This document shows positions 1 through 6,906 of a DNA stretch of 28,915 nucleotides, one piece after another; position 1 is the stretch's first letter; every line of letters starts with the position of its first letter. Below the pieces are notes generated by a model. That model was not told where the DNA came from. It did not search any database and saw only the letters and a program-made list of their open reading frames with translations. Origin of the DNA: Candidatus Omnitrophota bacterium (GTDB lineage Bacteria > Omnitrophota > Gorgyraeia > Gygaellales > Profunditerraquicolaceae); the NCBI GenBank assembly GCA_028717045.1, contig JAQUON010000002.1, positions 1 through 28,915 of the forward strand, given 5' to 3'. Made by a program: the position numbers and the translations under genes.

Positions 1-490
1 GGTCTCATTCGGGCCCTCAGCTTTTTGGTAAGCTTTGGGTCTTTCATATATTTAAGATTGATGGCCGCGTTAAAATAGGCGCTTGAAAAACCGGCTTCGA
101 TCAAAACAGCCGCAACCGCAACATCGCTGAGCAAATGGCTATTGCCCATCTTGATCAACTCGGGACAAAGCCTTATAGCCTCAATGCACAACTCCATGGT
201 CTTTAAGGGCACATTAAGGCATTTTTTTAGATTTTTGCTTTTAAAGGCCTCTACGTCTAATCAACCAGATCCAACCACTGCCTCCTAAATTTCTCCGACT
301 GGGTAAGAATAAAGGTGAGGCGGTCATGGTATCTGGCGTATTTTTGCTTACCCAGGGTAAACTCCACTACCATGCTGATAAGGCATGCCCCCAGGCATGC
401 GCTCAGCGCTGCGCACGACCCTCCGCCAGGGGCAGGTAATCGGGCAGCCAGATCATCCGTATATTTCTTAAGTGCTTGATTTTTATACAC
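1..490 (-). pseudogene. Cyclodeaminase/cyclohydrolase (FTCD_C family), frameshifted and cut by the window edge
   Basis: The first 77 codons, from a GTG start at 488-490, carry the PAPGGGS-type glycine-rich motif (residues about 19-25) followed by a small-residue helix, as in formimidoyltetrahydrofolate cyclodeaminase or methenyltetrahydrofolate cyclohydrolase (FchA-like) proteins of one-carbon folate metabolism. The frame hits TAG at 257-259. Translating on from 257 in the -1 frame gives about 85 further residues (DVEAFKSK..., VPLKTMELCIEAI, ...LLSDVAVAAVLIEAG..., INLKYMKDPKL) that match the rest of this family, with no stop up to the window edge. The junction is explained by loss of one T (GATTTAGAC to GATTAGAC); no slippery heptamer is visible. 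It could be a genuine pseudogene or an assembly error. It lies 106 bp downstream of yraN. A GAGGGG stretch upstream of the GTG may serve as ribosome binding site. The fold assignment is secure; the exact reaction is not. Confidence 0.75.
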
Positions 491-596
491 TAACCTTACC
501 CCTCGTTCTTCTCGGCTCGCGCATGTGAAAACACCAACTTAATTGTAGCACCTTCCCACGGCGCGGTCAAGCGCTTGTCGTATTAAAAACGTCCGG

Positions 597-977
597 TCAG
601 AAGGAAAAACACCCCTGCGCTTCAAACGCACCCTTCACTAACTCAGCAACTGCTTGATTTCCCCCTCTAATCACCGAAACGATGTCAAATCTTATTCTCC
701 CCTGCGGCACGCGGTGCTCCTTCAGGAATATAAGGGCAGCGGAAGTGATGCGTCTTTGTTTCTCCTTTCCCACGGCTTCTTTAGGGTGGACGTGAGAATC
801 GGACCTTCTCATCTTCACCTCAACAAAACAGATAGTCCCTGCATCTTCTGCAATAATATCGATTTCCCCAAGCCGGGTTTTAAAGTTTTTTGCCAAAATA
901 CGGTAGCCCAGCCGCCGTAAATATAATGCAGCTATCTCTTCCCCATGTTTGCCGGTAAGGTAATTTGTGTTAGACAC
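597..977 (-). CDS. yraN: YraN/UPF0102 family endonuclease-like protein
   Basis: This 126-residue protein has the UPF0102 pattern: an N-terminal GxxGExxA helix (HGEEIAALYLRRLGY), then GEIDII at residues 37-42 and FVEVK at 51-55. Together these form the PD-(D/E)xK-type nuclease-like core. The family is widespread but its cellular role is poorly defined; Holliday-junction or DNA-processing links are suggested mainly by fold. The start is GTG at 975-977, overlapping the end of rnhB by 8 bp, which implies translational coupling. The rnhB-yraN adjacency is common in bacteria and supports the call. Length is normal (about 115-130 residues). Confidence 0.9.
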   Translation of the reverse strand: MSNTNYLTGKHGEEIAALYLRRLGYRILAKNFKTRLGEIDIIAEDAGTICFVEVKMRRSDSHVHPKEAVGKEKQRRITSAALIFLKEHRVPQGRIRFDIVSVIRGGNQAVAELVKGAFEAQGCFSF

Positions 978-1572
978 TACAAAAGGTAGCCCTGTGTATA
1001 GATGAAGGGCCGAATTTCTTTATGGCCAGTTTATGGGATCTTGTGGGATATCCTTTATGGCGCAAGAAACCGTAACGTGGGTATACCGCATCATAAAGAA
1101 ACATTATGCGATCCCTTGTCACTTTAGCGATAATGGAAGCGCAGGCTATGGATTTGGAACGGCCGTCTCCCCGGATGATGTTTGTGCAACTCAAATCGAC
1201 GCGGGGCCGCATAGTGCCGTCTACAAGGACGTGTATATCCCCTTGCCGGCATCGAGGCAGCTTCTTCATAAGCGTACGAATCGCCTCTTCCATGGCAATA
1301 CGGCTGGCTACCGCGATGTTTAAACGGTCGATTATCTTTTCATTCACTATACCGATACCAAAAAGAGACTTGTGAATAATTTCCTGGAAGGCGTTTTCTC
1401 TCTGGAGGAGAGTCAATTTCTTCGAATCATCGATGCGGTTTCGAAAACGGTATGTGGAAAGAAAAGCTGCTGCTGCGACTACGGGACCTGCCAACGGCCC
1501 CCGCCCTGCCTCATCCACGCCAATTATATACGTAAAGCCTTTTTTCTTGAATTTCCGCTCGAAATAAAGCAC
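970..1572 (-). CDS. rnhB: Ribonuclease HII
   Basis: RNase HII cleaves RNA of RNA/DNA hybrids and removes single ribonucleotides misincorporated in DNA. All four acidic metal-binding residues can be placed: D20 and E21 in GVDEAGRGPLAGP, D118 in LVDGT, and D136 in IIRGDGRSKSI. The typical SACASIIAKVTRD-like helix follows. DSKKL (49-53) is also canonical, and the C-terminal GYPTRSHKLAIKKFGPSSIHR segment is complete. Length is 200 residues, normal. The start is GTG at 1570-1572, only 3 bp after the rplS stop, with AAGG a few bases upstream. It follows rplS as in many bacterial trmD-rplS-rnhB operons. Confidence 0.96.
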   Translation of the reverse strand: MLYFERKFKKKGFTYIIGVDEAGRGPLAGPVVAAAAFLSTYRFRNRIDDSKKLTLLQRENAFQEIIHKSLFGIGIVNEKIIDRLNIAVASRIAMEEAIRTLMKKLPRCRQGDIHVLVDGTMRPRVDLSCTNIIRGDGRSKSIACASIIAKVTRDRIMFLYDAVYPRYGFLRHKGYPTRSHKLAIKKFGPSSIHRATFCSV

Positions 1573-1575
1573 ACC

Positions 1576-1944
1576 TTAACCTTGGCTGCCTGTTAAGGCT
1601 TCCTCTTTTGTCTTGATTTTCGTGGCACGCTTTCCGACCTTACCCCTGAGGTAATACAGCCTTGCACGCTTGACCTTGCCTCGCCGGATCACTTCTATCC
1701 GCTCGATGTTGGGTGAATACGCAGGGAATACGCGCTCGATGCCTTCGCCGTAAGAGATCTTTCTTACCGTAAAGCTCCTGTGCAGGCCAGAGCCTTTTTG
1801 CGCGATCACCACGCCTTCAAACGGATGCAGCCGTATTTTATCCCCTTCTGCAATTTTGGAAAGCACCTTCACTGTATCCCCTACCGAAAAGAGCGGCACT
1901 TCCTTTTTTGTATATTCCTGTTCAACCAGTTTCATTTTATCCAT
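1576..1944 (-). CDS. rplS: 50S ribosomal protein bL19
   Basis: This protein is a component of the large ribosomal subunit at the interface with the small subunit. The 122-residue protein shows the bL19 signature: FSVGDTVKV, EGDKIRLHPFEGVVIA, the SFTVRKISYGEGIERVFP block, and a basic C terminus (RRGKVKRARLYYLRGKVGKRA). It starts at ATG 1942-1944 with a strong AGGAGG about 8 bases upstream, the best ribosome binding site in this gene group, as expected for a highly expressed ribosomal protein. It lies 14 bp after trmD, the usual trmD-rplS order; rpsP and rimM, often upstream in other bacteria, are not here. Confidence 0.97.
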   Translation of the reverse strand: MDKMKLVEQEYTKKEVPLFSVGDTVKVLSKIAEGDKIRLHPFEGVVIAQKGSGLHRSFTVRKISYGEGIERVFPAYSPNIERIEVIRRGKVKRARLYYLRGKVGKRATKIKTKEEALTGSQG

Positions 1945-1958
1945 TGAGAGTTCCTCCT

Positions 1959-2648
1959 TTATTTCTTTAATAAATCAGGCCTCTTACGTTTCGTTCTCTT
2001 TAGGGCCTGTTCTTTTCTCCATGCCTCAATATGCGCGTGGTTACCCGATAAGAGAAGGTCAGGAACCTCAAGCCCCCGGAAAACGGCTGGCCTGGTATAC
2101 TGCGGATATTCTAATAGATTACCTTCAAAAGACTCGAATTTCAAGGAATTTTTATCGCCGAGGACTCCCGGTAATAACCGCACCAGGCAATCGACAAATA
2201 CCATCGCCGGTAGCTCTCCTCCCGTCAAGACATAATCTCCAATGGAGATCTCATCGTCTACAAGATTGGCCCTGACCCTTTCATCGACTCCTTCGTAATG
2301 GCCGCAAATCAATATGAGGTGCTTGTATTTGGTAAATCTTTTGATATTGTGCTGATTGAGCCTCTTTCCTTGAGGAGTCAGCAATATCACCCTGCGCTGG
2401 GCATTTCCTACATTGCCCTGCCGCCTTAACGCACCTACCGCTTCAAATATCGGCTGAGGCATCATTACCATCCCCGAGCCTCCCCCAAAAGGACGATCAT
2501 CGACTTTCTTGTGCTTGTCGTGCGTATAATCCCTGAGGTTATGTACGAGTATCCTCACCGCTCCCTTTTTGCGCGCCCTTTTAACAATTGACTCTTCAAC
2601 GATGGGCGCACACATTCCGGGGAATATGGTGAGGATATCTATCCGCAT
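1959..2648 (-). CDS. trmD: tRNA (guanine-37-N1)-methyltransferase TrmD
   Basis: TrmD transfers a methyl group from S-adenosylmethionine to G37 next to the anticodon, preventing +1 frameshifting. This 229-residue protein carries the SPOUT trefoil-knot motifs: DDRPFGGGSGMVMMPQP (about 50-66), ICGHYEGVDERV (114-125) and IGDYVLTGGELPA (136-148). The C-terminal RNA-binding part contains EYPQYTRP and NHAHIEAWR. The start at ATG 2646-2648 matches the family N terminus (MRIDILTIFP). It sits 38 bp downstream of tgt and 14 bp upstream of rplS, so three tRNA or ribosome functions follow each other. Confidence 0.97.
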   Translation of the reverse strand: MRIDILTIFPGMCAPIVEESIVKRARKKGAVRILVHNLRDYTHDKHKKVDDRPFGGGSGMVMMPQPIFEAVGALRRQGNVGNAQRRVILLTPQGKRLNQHNIKRFTKYKHLILICGHYEGVDERVRANLVDDEISIGDYVLTGGELPAMVFVDCLVRLLPGVLGDKNSLKFESFEGNLLEYPQYTRPAVFRGLEVPDLLLSGNHAHIEAWRKEQALKRTKRKRPDLLKK

Positions 2649-2686
2649 GATCTAACAATATCTATCGGTAGTACCTAAAAACGGCA

Positions 2687-3826
2687 TTACGCTTTTTCGT
2701 GATAATTACCTAAAAATGTTTTTTTGAAAGCCAGGAAAGTGCCTTCCGCAACTGCCTGCCTTATCGCGCGCATTAACTCAAGGTAAAAATATACGTTATG
2801 TAATGATACAAGGCGCCCCCCAAGCATTTCTTTGGCATTACACAGATGTCTTAAGTATGCGCGGCTAAAATTCTTGCAGGTATAGCAGGCGCACATATCA
2901 TCCAGCGGACCGTAATCCTTCGCGTAGGGGGCGTTCCTGACAGTTATCTCTCCTGTGTGCGTAAACGCGGTGCCGTTCCTGCCGTAACGCGTAGGGGCAA
3001 CACAATCGAACATATCGACGCCTAACGTCACTGCCTCTATGATATCGTCGGGCAAACCCACGCCCATCGCATACCTGGGCTTACCCTGCGGCAACGCCCC
3101 AGCACAAATACCAGCCATATTATACATTAAATTCTTCGGTTCTCCAACAGAAAGCCCTCCGATGCAGTATCCGTCGAAGCCTGTCTCAATTAATTCTTCG
3201 CAACAGCGTATGCGCAAATCTTCATACGTTGCTCCTTGTACTATTCCAAAGAGATATTGAGGGCGGGTGCCCTGTTGCGGTATTGCACTATGGGTGATTC
3301 TTGATTTCTTTGCCCAGGATACGGTCCGCTCCATCGCGACCTCTGCCTGGTCGCGACCGCAAGGATAATGCACACATTCGTCAAGTGGCATGATGATATC
3401 AGAGCCGAGCACCTGCTGGATACGCACTATATCCTGGGGGGTAAAAAAATGCCTCATTCCGTCTATATGAGATTGAAAATGCACCCCTTCATCGCTTATC
3501 TTCCTCAGTAACGCCAAGCTAAAAACCTGATACCCTCCGCTATCGGTTAAAATAGGCTTATCCCAGGACATAAATGTATGCAGGCCTCCCGCCTTTTCAA
3601 TAATCTCTAAACCTGGCCTCAAGAAAAGGTGGTAGGTATTGGATAACACTATCTGGGCGCCTGCTTCCTTTAACTCTTGAGGAGAAAGGGTCTTCACTGT
3701 CCCCTGCGTGCCCACCGGCATAAAACAGGGCGTGTCAATAGCCCCCCTAGCCGTCAACAGCCGTCCGCACCTGGCATTACTCGATGCGTCTTTATGGATC
3801 AATGTAAAAAAATTATTCTCTCCCAT
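2687..3826 (-). CDS. tgt: Queuine/preQ1 tRNA-ribosyltransferase
   Basis: This enzyme exchanges guanine-34 of GUN-anticodon tRNAs for preQ1 in queuosine synthesis. Numbering from the ATG at 3824-3826: LTDSGGYQVFS (93-103), the catalytic DMFDCVAPTR block (271-280), and a zinc site C312-x-C314-x2-C317 with H343 (SLHNVYF). The frame stays open 21 bases further to a TTG (3845-3847), but the family N terminus fits the ATG; neither start has a strong Shine-Dalgarno. Length is 379 residues, normal. Its pathway partner queA is at 6907-7899, separated from it by the carotenoid genes. A 90-bp stretch separates it from crtYd upstream; I see only a weak imperfect hairpin there. Confidence 0.97.
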   Translation of the reverse strand: MGENNFFTLIHKDASSNARCGRLLTARGAIDTPCFMPVGTQGTVKTLSPQELKEAGAQIVLSNTYHLFLRPGLEIIEKAGGLHTFMSWDKPILTDSGGYQVFSLALLRKISDEGVHFQSHIDGMRHFFTPQDIVRIQQVLGSDIIMPLDECVHYPCGRDQAEVAMERTVSWAKKSRITHSAIPQQGTRPQYLFGIVQGATYEDLRIRCCEELIETGFDGYCIGGLSVGEPKNLMYNMAGICAGALPQGKPRYAMGVGLPDDIIEAVTLGVDMFDCVAPTRYGRNGTAFTHTGEITVRNAPYAKDYGPLDDMCACYTCKNFSRAYLRHLCNAKEMLGGRLVSLHNVYFYLELMRAIRQAVAEGTFLAFKKTFLGNYHEKA

Positions 3827-3916
3827 AACGTTGCGCCGTATACACAATACGCCTTTGCCTGTTCGCGCTCGCTATATCCATTCTCTAAGGATAGCCGGGG
3901 TTATAAGGCGGGTATG

Positions 3917-4204
3917 CTATTTTTTAAAAAACTCCCAAAAGATAATGGTCAGAGTCACCATGCTGAAGCCAAAAAGAAAATCCTCAATAGGGATGGTGCC
4001 GAAACGGATATCCGAGAAGTATCTTACGTCGTAGAGCACGATACCTGCTCCCGTCAAATAGCCGTTCACCAAAAGCTTAAAACAAAAAATTACCGCAAGG
4101 TACACATAGAAGATTCCCCGCCTCAAAACCTTTACGCCGGTTACGGCATCCACCCATCCGGTTGCGATTACCGAAAAAAGGGCACACAGCGTGTATTCTT
4201 TCAT
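3917..4204 (-). CDS. crtYd: Lycopene cyclase domain protein, second subunit of a split cyclase (CrtYd-like)
   Basis: This is a 95-residue integral membrane protein with about three hydrophobic helices and the PIEDFLF motif (72-78), the acidic proline motif of the heterodimeric lycopene cyclase family (TIGR03462-type domain). CrtYc and CrtYd subunits jointly cyclise the ends of lycopene in actinobacteria and some other lineages; related domains are fused in fungal and archaeal cyclases. Its ATG (4202-4204) overlaps the TGA of crtYc by 4 bp, typical of coupled subunits. It ends 90 bp before tgt. The assignment of the c and d labels follows gene order only. Which end groups it makes cannot be read from sequence. 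Confidence 0.88.
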   Translation of the reverse strand: MKEYTLCALFSVIATGWVDAVTGVKVLRRGIFYVYLAVIFCFKLLVNGYLTGAGIVLYDVRYFSDIRFGTIPIEDFLFGFSMVTLTIIFWEFFKK

Positions 4205-4512
4205 CTAGGGCCTTTTATGTATTTTAGGGCTTCCCATGTGAATATGCAGCAGAACGGGATCACCACAAAGAATAAAACCTCTTCAAGCGGTAAATTGAAT
4301 ATTGTGACGGCCCCCACCCCCGAAGGGTCAAAATACCAGTGGTGGCGGTTCACCGCGATCACATCCCAGACCCCAAAGATCGCTACGATGCCAAAGATGC
4401 TGGCAGCCAGGGCCCTGCTGTTTCTGTAAAATTTTAGTTTCGGCCAAAAACTTAATACAAACGGCAGGCTCCCCGCAAGAATCAAGACGAGCATGTATCT
4501 AGACATATTCAT
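4201..4512 (-). CDS. crtYc: Lycopene cyclase domain protein, first subunit of a split cyclase (CrtYc-like)
   Basis: This 103-residue membrane protein has about three hydrophobic segments, the loop WDVIAVNRHHWYFDP (49-63) and the motif LPLEEVLFF (74-82), both typical of CrtYc-type lycopene cyclase subunits. It is homologous in layout to the next gene, so the two probably form a pseudo-symmetric heterodimer. Two in-frame ATGs exist, at 4510-4512 and 4504-4506; the second lies 7 bases after a TACAAT hexamer, which may be a -10 element of a leaderless transcript. No Shine-Dalgarno is visible before either. It is divergent from crtB with only 77 bp between the annotated starts. Confidence 0.88.
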   Translation of the reverse strand: MNMSRYMLVLILAGSLPFVLSFWPKLKFYRNSRALAASIFGIVAIFGVWDVIAVNRHHWYFDPSGVGAVTIFNLPLEEVLFFVVIPFCCIFTWEALKYIKGPR

Positions 4513-4592
4513 TATTGTATGTCAAAGTTTTTTCTTTTCAAATAAAAGTTTGGCTTGCGCTGAATTTGGCGAAAGGATACAATGAAGGTATG
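4504..4592. promoter_or_regulatory. Divergent crtYc / crtB promoter region
   Basis: The gap between the divergent carotenoid genes must hold both promoters. On the minus strand, TTGAAA lies 16 bases before TACAAT (4514-4519), which is 7 bases from the ATG at 4506. On the plus strand, TACAAT (4578-4583) lies 6 bases before the crtB ATG at 4590, with a weak TTGCGC 17 bases upstream. A perfect TTGACA also occurs on the minus strand at 4520-4525 but has no good -10 at the right distance. Hexamer matches are seen; promoter activity is inferred. Confidence 0.4.
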
Positions 4593-5504
4593 TCTGGCCT
4601 TTCGTATGCCGAAAAAATACAAAAAGGGTTTGCGTTCTCCGAACGCATCACCAAACAATACGCAACCACTTACTACTTCGCTTCCCTGTTTCTGCCGCAA
4701 CAGATGCGCTTTCCTGCGTATGCGCTATATACCATTTGTAGGATAAGCGACGAAAGCGTGGATAGCAACTCACCCCAAGCAATGCAGGGGGCGTTTACAA
4801 GAATCGGTGACGCGATCGCCAGCGCTTACGCAACGCAGGAATGCGAAGATGAAATCCTCTGCGCGTTCAAAGATTCCATTGAACGTTATCAAATCCCTCA
4901 GTCATATTTCGACGAGTTACTTGAGGGTATTTCAATGGATCTGGCTATAAAACGGTATGAATCGTTTGATCAATTATACCGCTACTGTTACCGGGTAGCA
5001 GGGGTAGTCGGATTGATAATGCTTAAGATTTTTGGGTGCCAAGACCCGCGCGCGCAAGAATCAGCGGTAAAATTAGGGATAGCGATGCAACTCACCAATA
5101 TCGTACGCGATATAAAAGAAGACTACGCGCGGGGCAGAATTTACCTCCCCCTGGATGAACTTAACCGCTACCGAGTGTCCGAAGCCGACATCGCAGACGC
5201 TCGCCTTACCCAAGATTTGAAGGCATTACTGCAGTTTCAGATCAAAAGGGCAAGGCAATTCTACAAAGATTCCTTACGCGCTATTCCTCTAGTTGAGGGC
5301 ATCCGGGTACGCCTGGTTATTCTTTTGATGGCGGTTTTATACGCACGGATACTCAATGTGATAGAACGCGCCCATTACAATGTTTTTTCACGCCGCGCAC
5401 GGGTAGGCACTGCTGAAAAGCTACTCCTTGTTGCCTGTGCCTTCGGCAGGTTGATTATGTATCAGATCGGCTACAATCCGAGAGCCGGCAATCACCACCG
5501 GTAA
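4590..5504 (+). CDS. crtB: Phytoene synthase (squalene/phytoene synthase family)
   Basis: CrtB condenses two geranylgeranyl diphosphates head-to-head into phytoene, the first committed carotenoid step. Numbering from ATG 4590 (304 residues): YTICRISDESVD at 47-58 supplies the first aspartate-rich metal site (D54, D58), and QLTNIVRDIKEDYARGRIYL at 167-186 the second (NxxRD plus ED), followed by P187. The frame is open upstream to a TTG at 4515, but the extra residues do not resemble the family, whereas MSGLSYAEKIQKGF does. It is the only gene on the plus strand in the window. Its last 84 bp overlap the 3' end of crtI on the opposite strand. A squalene or C30 dehydrosqualene synthase is the main alternative, but crtI and the lycopene cyclase genes favour C40 phytoene. 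Confidence 0.9.
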   Translation: MSGLSYAEKIQKGFAFSERITKQYATTYYFASLFLPQQMRFPAYALYTICRISDESVDSNSPQAMQGAFTRIGDAIASAYATQECEDEILCAFKDSIERYQIPQSYFDELLEGISMDLAIKRYESFDQLYRYCYRVAGVVGLIMLKIFGCQDPRAQESAVKLGIAMQLTNIVRDIKEDYARGRIYLPLDELNRYRVSEADIADARLTQDLKALLQFQIKRARQFYKDSLRAIPLVEGIRVRLVILLMAVLYARILNVIERAHYNVFSRRARVGTAEKLLLVACAFGRLIMYQIGYNPRAGNHHR

Positions 5505-6890
5505 CCCGCCGCCCGGCTGGGTACTCGCCCCGACATAATAAAGGCCATTCGTCGCAGTCTCGTAATTCATCGGCCTAAAAAAAGCACTCTGCATAAGAGT
5601 ATGTGCCAAGCCAAACGTAGCGCCGTGCTTGATATTATAGTAGGAAATAAAATCTGAAGGGTAAAATGCGTGGCGCACTTCAATCAAATCCTGGATTTTT
5701 ACCCCTGCTGTTGCGTTGATTCTTTCGAACACAATGTCCTGTATCCTTTTTTCGAAGAGTGAGAAATTACCACTACCACCGTCAAGATTCGGCACCGGTA
5801 CAAGGATGTAAAGTATTTCTTTACCCGCAGGCGCAAGCGACGGATCCGTAACTGTGGGGACGTGCACGTAGAAAGAAGGATCCTCAGGCATGGTCTTGTC
5901 CTTAAAAATCTGAGAGAGGTTCTTCCTCAGGTCCTGCGCGAAAAACAGGTTGTGATGTGCCAAGCCCGTTAACTTCTTCTTCAGCCCCAGATACATAAGA
6001 TAGACGGAGCAGGAATATTTAAAATGAGGGATCTTGCGCCCTAAAAGGTCTGTTTGGGTATAGGCATAATCGGCATTCACCACCACCGCATCGCTCTCAA
6101 ATGAGCCCTGGTCGCAAGAAAGCAAAAAAGTACCACGGCACTTCCTGATGCGGTTGATTGCGCAGTTGTAGCGCAGGCGTGCGCCAGCGTCGGTTGCCAG
6201 TTTTTCTATGGCACGGGGGATCTGGTACATGCCGCCGAGAGGATGGTATATCTTTTGCACATGGTCGGCATACGTGATAATACTGTAAAATGCCGGCGTC
6301 TCAAAAGGGGATACGCCGACAAACATAGCCTCAAAGGTAAAGGCATAACAAAGCTTATCGCTCTTAAAAAATCTTTTCGTAAAATCCCAATAAGATTGGA
6401 AAGTTTTTAGCCTGGTAATGAGCGGCCAGTATCGAGGATTCCCTAACGCCAGGGGAGAGAAACAATGGTAGAGAAGCGGCTTGACCTGGGTATATATTTT
6501 TGAGATCTCTTTGATGAGCCTTTCAAACGCCTCGGATGAGCCCTTTTCAAGGCGTTCCATCTCCTGCGCGGTGCGCTGCGAGTCTTTATACACGGTAAAA
6601 GAGGTACCGTCGGGATAGAAAATCTTATAACCCGGGTCAAGCGCAAGAAGCGTGAGATAATCCTTGATGTCTTTTTGACAATAACGAAACAATTCTTCAA
6701 ATAAATCGGGCATCAATACAAAAGAAGGGCCCATATCGAACTTGAACGCGCAGTCTTCTAACATGTTATTACGGCCGCCGCTGTGCGCAAGTTTCTCGTA
6801 TACCGTTACCTCATATCCCTTATGGGCCAGCCTCGCCGCAGTTGCCAAGCCACCCACCCCTGCCCCGACTATCGCTACCGTCTTTGGCAT
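5421..6890 (-). CDS. crtI: Phytoene desaturase family FAD-dependent oxidoreductase
   Basis: This 489-residue flavoprotein has the N-terminal dinucleotide-binding fold VAIVGAGVGGLATAARLA (5-22) with the acidic strand end VTVYEK, a GGRN-type motif, and the C-terminal CrtI signature GLYYVGASTQPGGGLPVVIA followed by SRIVADLI. CrtI-type enzymes introduce several double bases-conjugated steps into phytoene to give neurosporene or lycopene; the number of desaturations cannot be told from sequence. The start at ATG 6888-6890 has TAAGGAGG 5 bases upstream, a strong ribosome binding site. It is 16 bp downstream of queA, so it is probably read as the last gene of the long housekeeping run. Its 3' end overlaps crtB in tail-to-tail orientation. 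Confidence 0.93.
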   Translation of the reverse strand: MPKTVAIVGAGVGGLATAARLAHKGYEVTVYEKLAHSGGRNNMLEDCAFKFDMGPSFVLMPDLFEELFRYCQKDIKDYLTLLALDPGYKIFYPDGTSFTVYKDSQRTAQEMERLEKGSSEAFERLIKEISKIYTQVKPLLYHCFSPLALGNPRYWPLITRLKTFQSYWDFTKRFFKSDKLCYAFTFEAMFVGVSPFETPAFYSIITYADHVQKIYHPLGGMYQIPRAIEKLATDAGARLRYNCAINRIRKCRGTFLLSCDQGSFESDAVVVNADYAYTQTDLLGRKIPHFKYSCSVYLMYLGLKKKLTGLAHHNLFFAQDLRKNLSQIFKDKTMPEDPSFYVHVPTVTDPSLAPAGKEILYILVPVPNLDGGSGNFSLFEKRIQDIVFERINATAGVKIQDLIEVRHAFYPSDFISYYNIKHGATFGLAHTLMQSAFFRPMNYETATNGLYYVGASTQPGGGLPVVIAGSRIVADLIHNQPAEGTGNKE

Positions 6891-6906
6891 AGTGCCTCCT
6901 TATGCG

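Noticed and set aside
491..596. Gap between yraN and the cyclodeaminase gene, checked for tRNA or regulatory RNA
   Set aside because: No cloverleaf, hairpin with T-tract or riboswitch-like pattern was visible.
2649..2686. Possible terminator between tgt and trmD (A-tract, short stem, T-tract)
   Set aside because: The stem has only about two GC pairs with mismatches, too weak to call; the genes are likely co-transcribed.
3827..3916. Imperfect CTATCC/GGATATAG hairpin between crtYd and tgt
   Set aside because: Six pairs with a bulge and no T-tract; could be chance. No promoter with good spacing was found there either.
3677..4429. Plus-strand open frame of 250 codons across tgt, crtYd and crtYc
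   Set aside because: It runs antisense over three well-supported genes, shows no family pattern and has composition typical of a shadow frame.
4515..4589. Upstream extension of crtB to a TTG codon
   Set aside because: The 25 extra residues are not family-like and include the likely -10 element; the ATG at 4590 fits the phytoene synthase N terminus.
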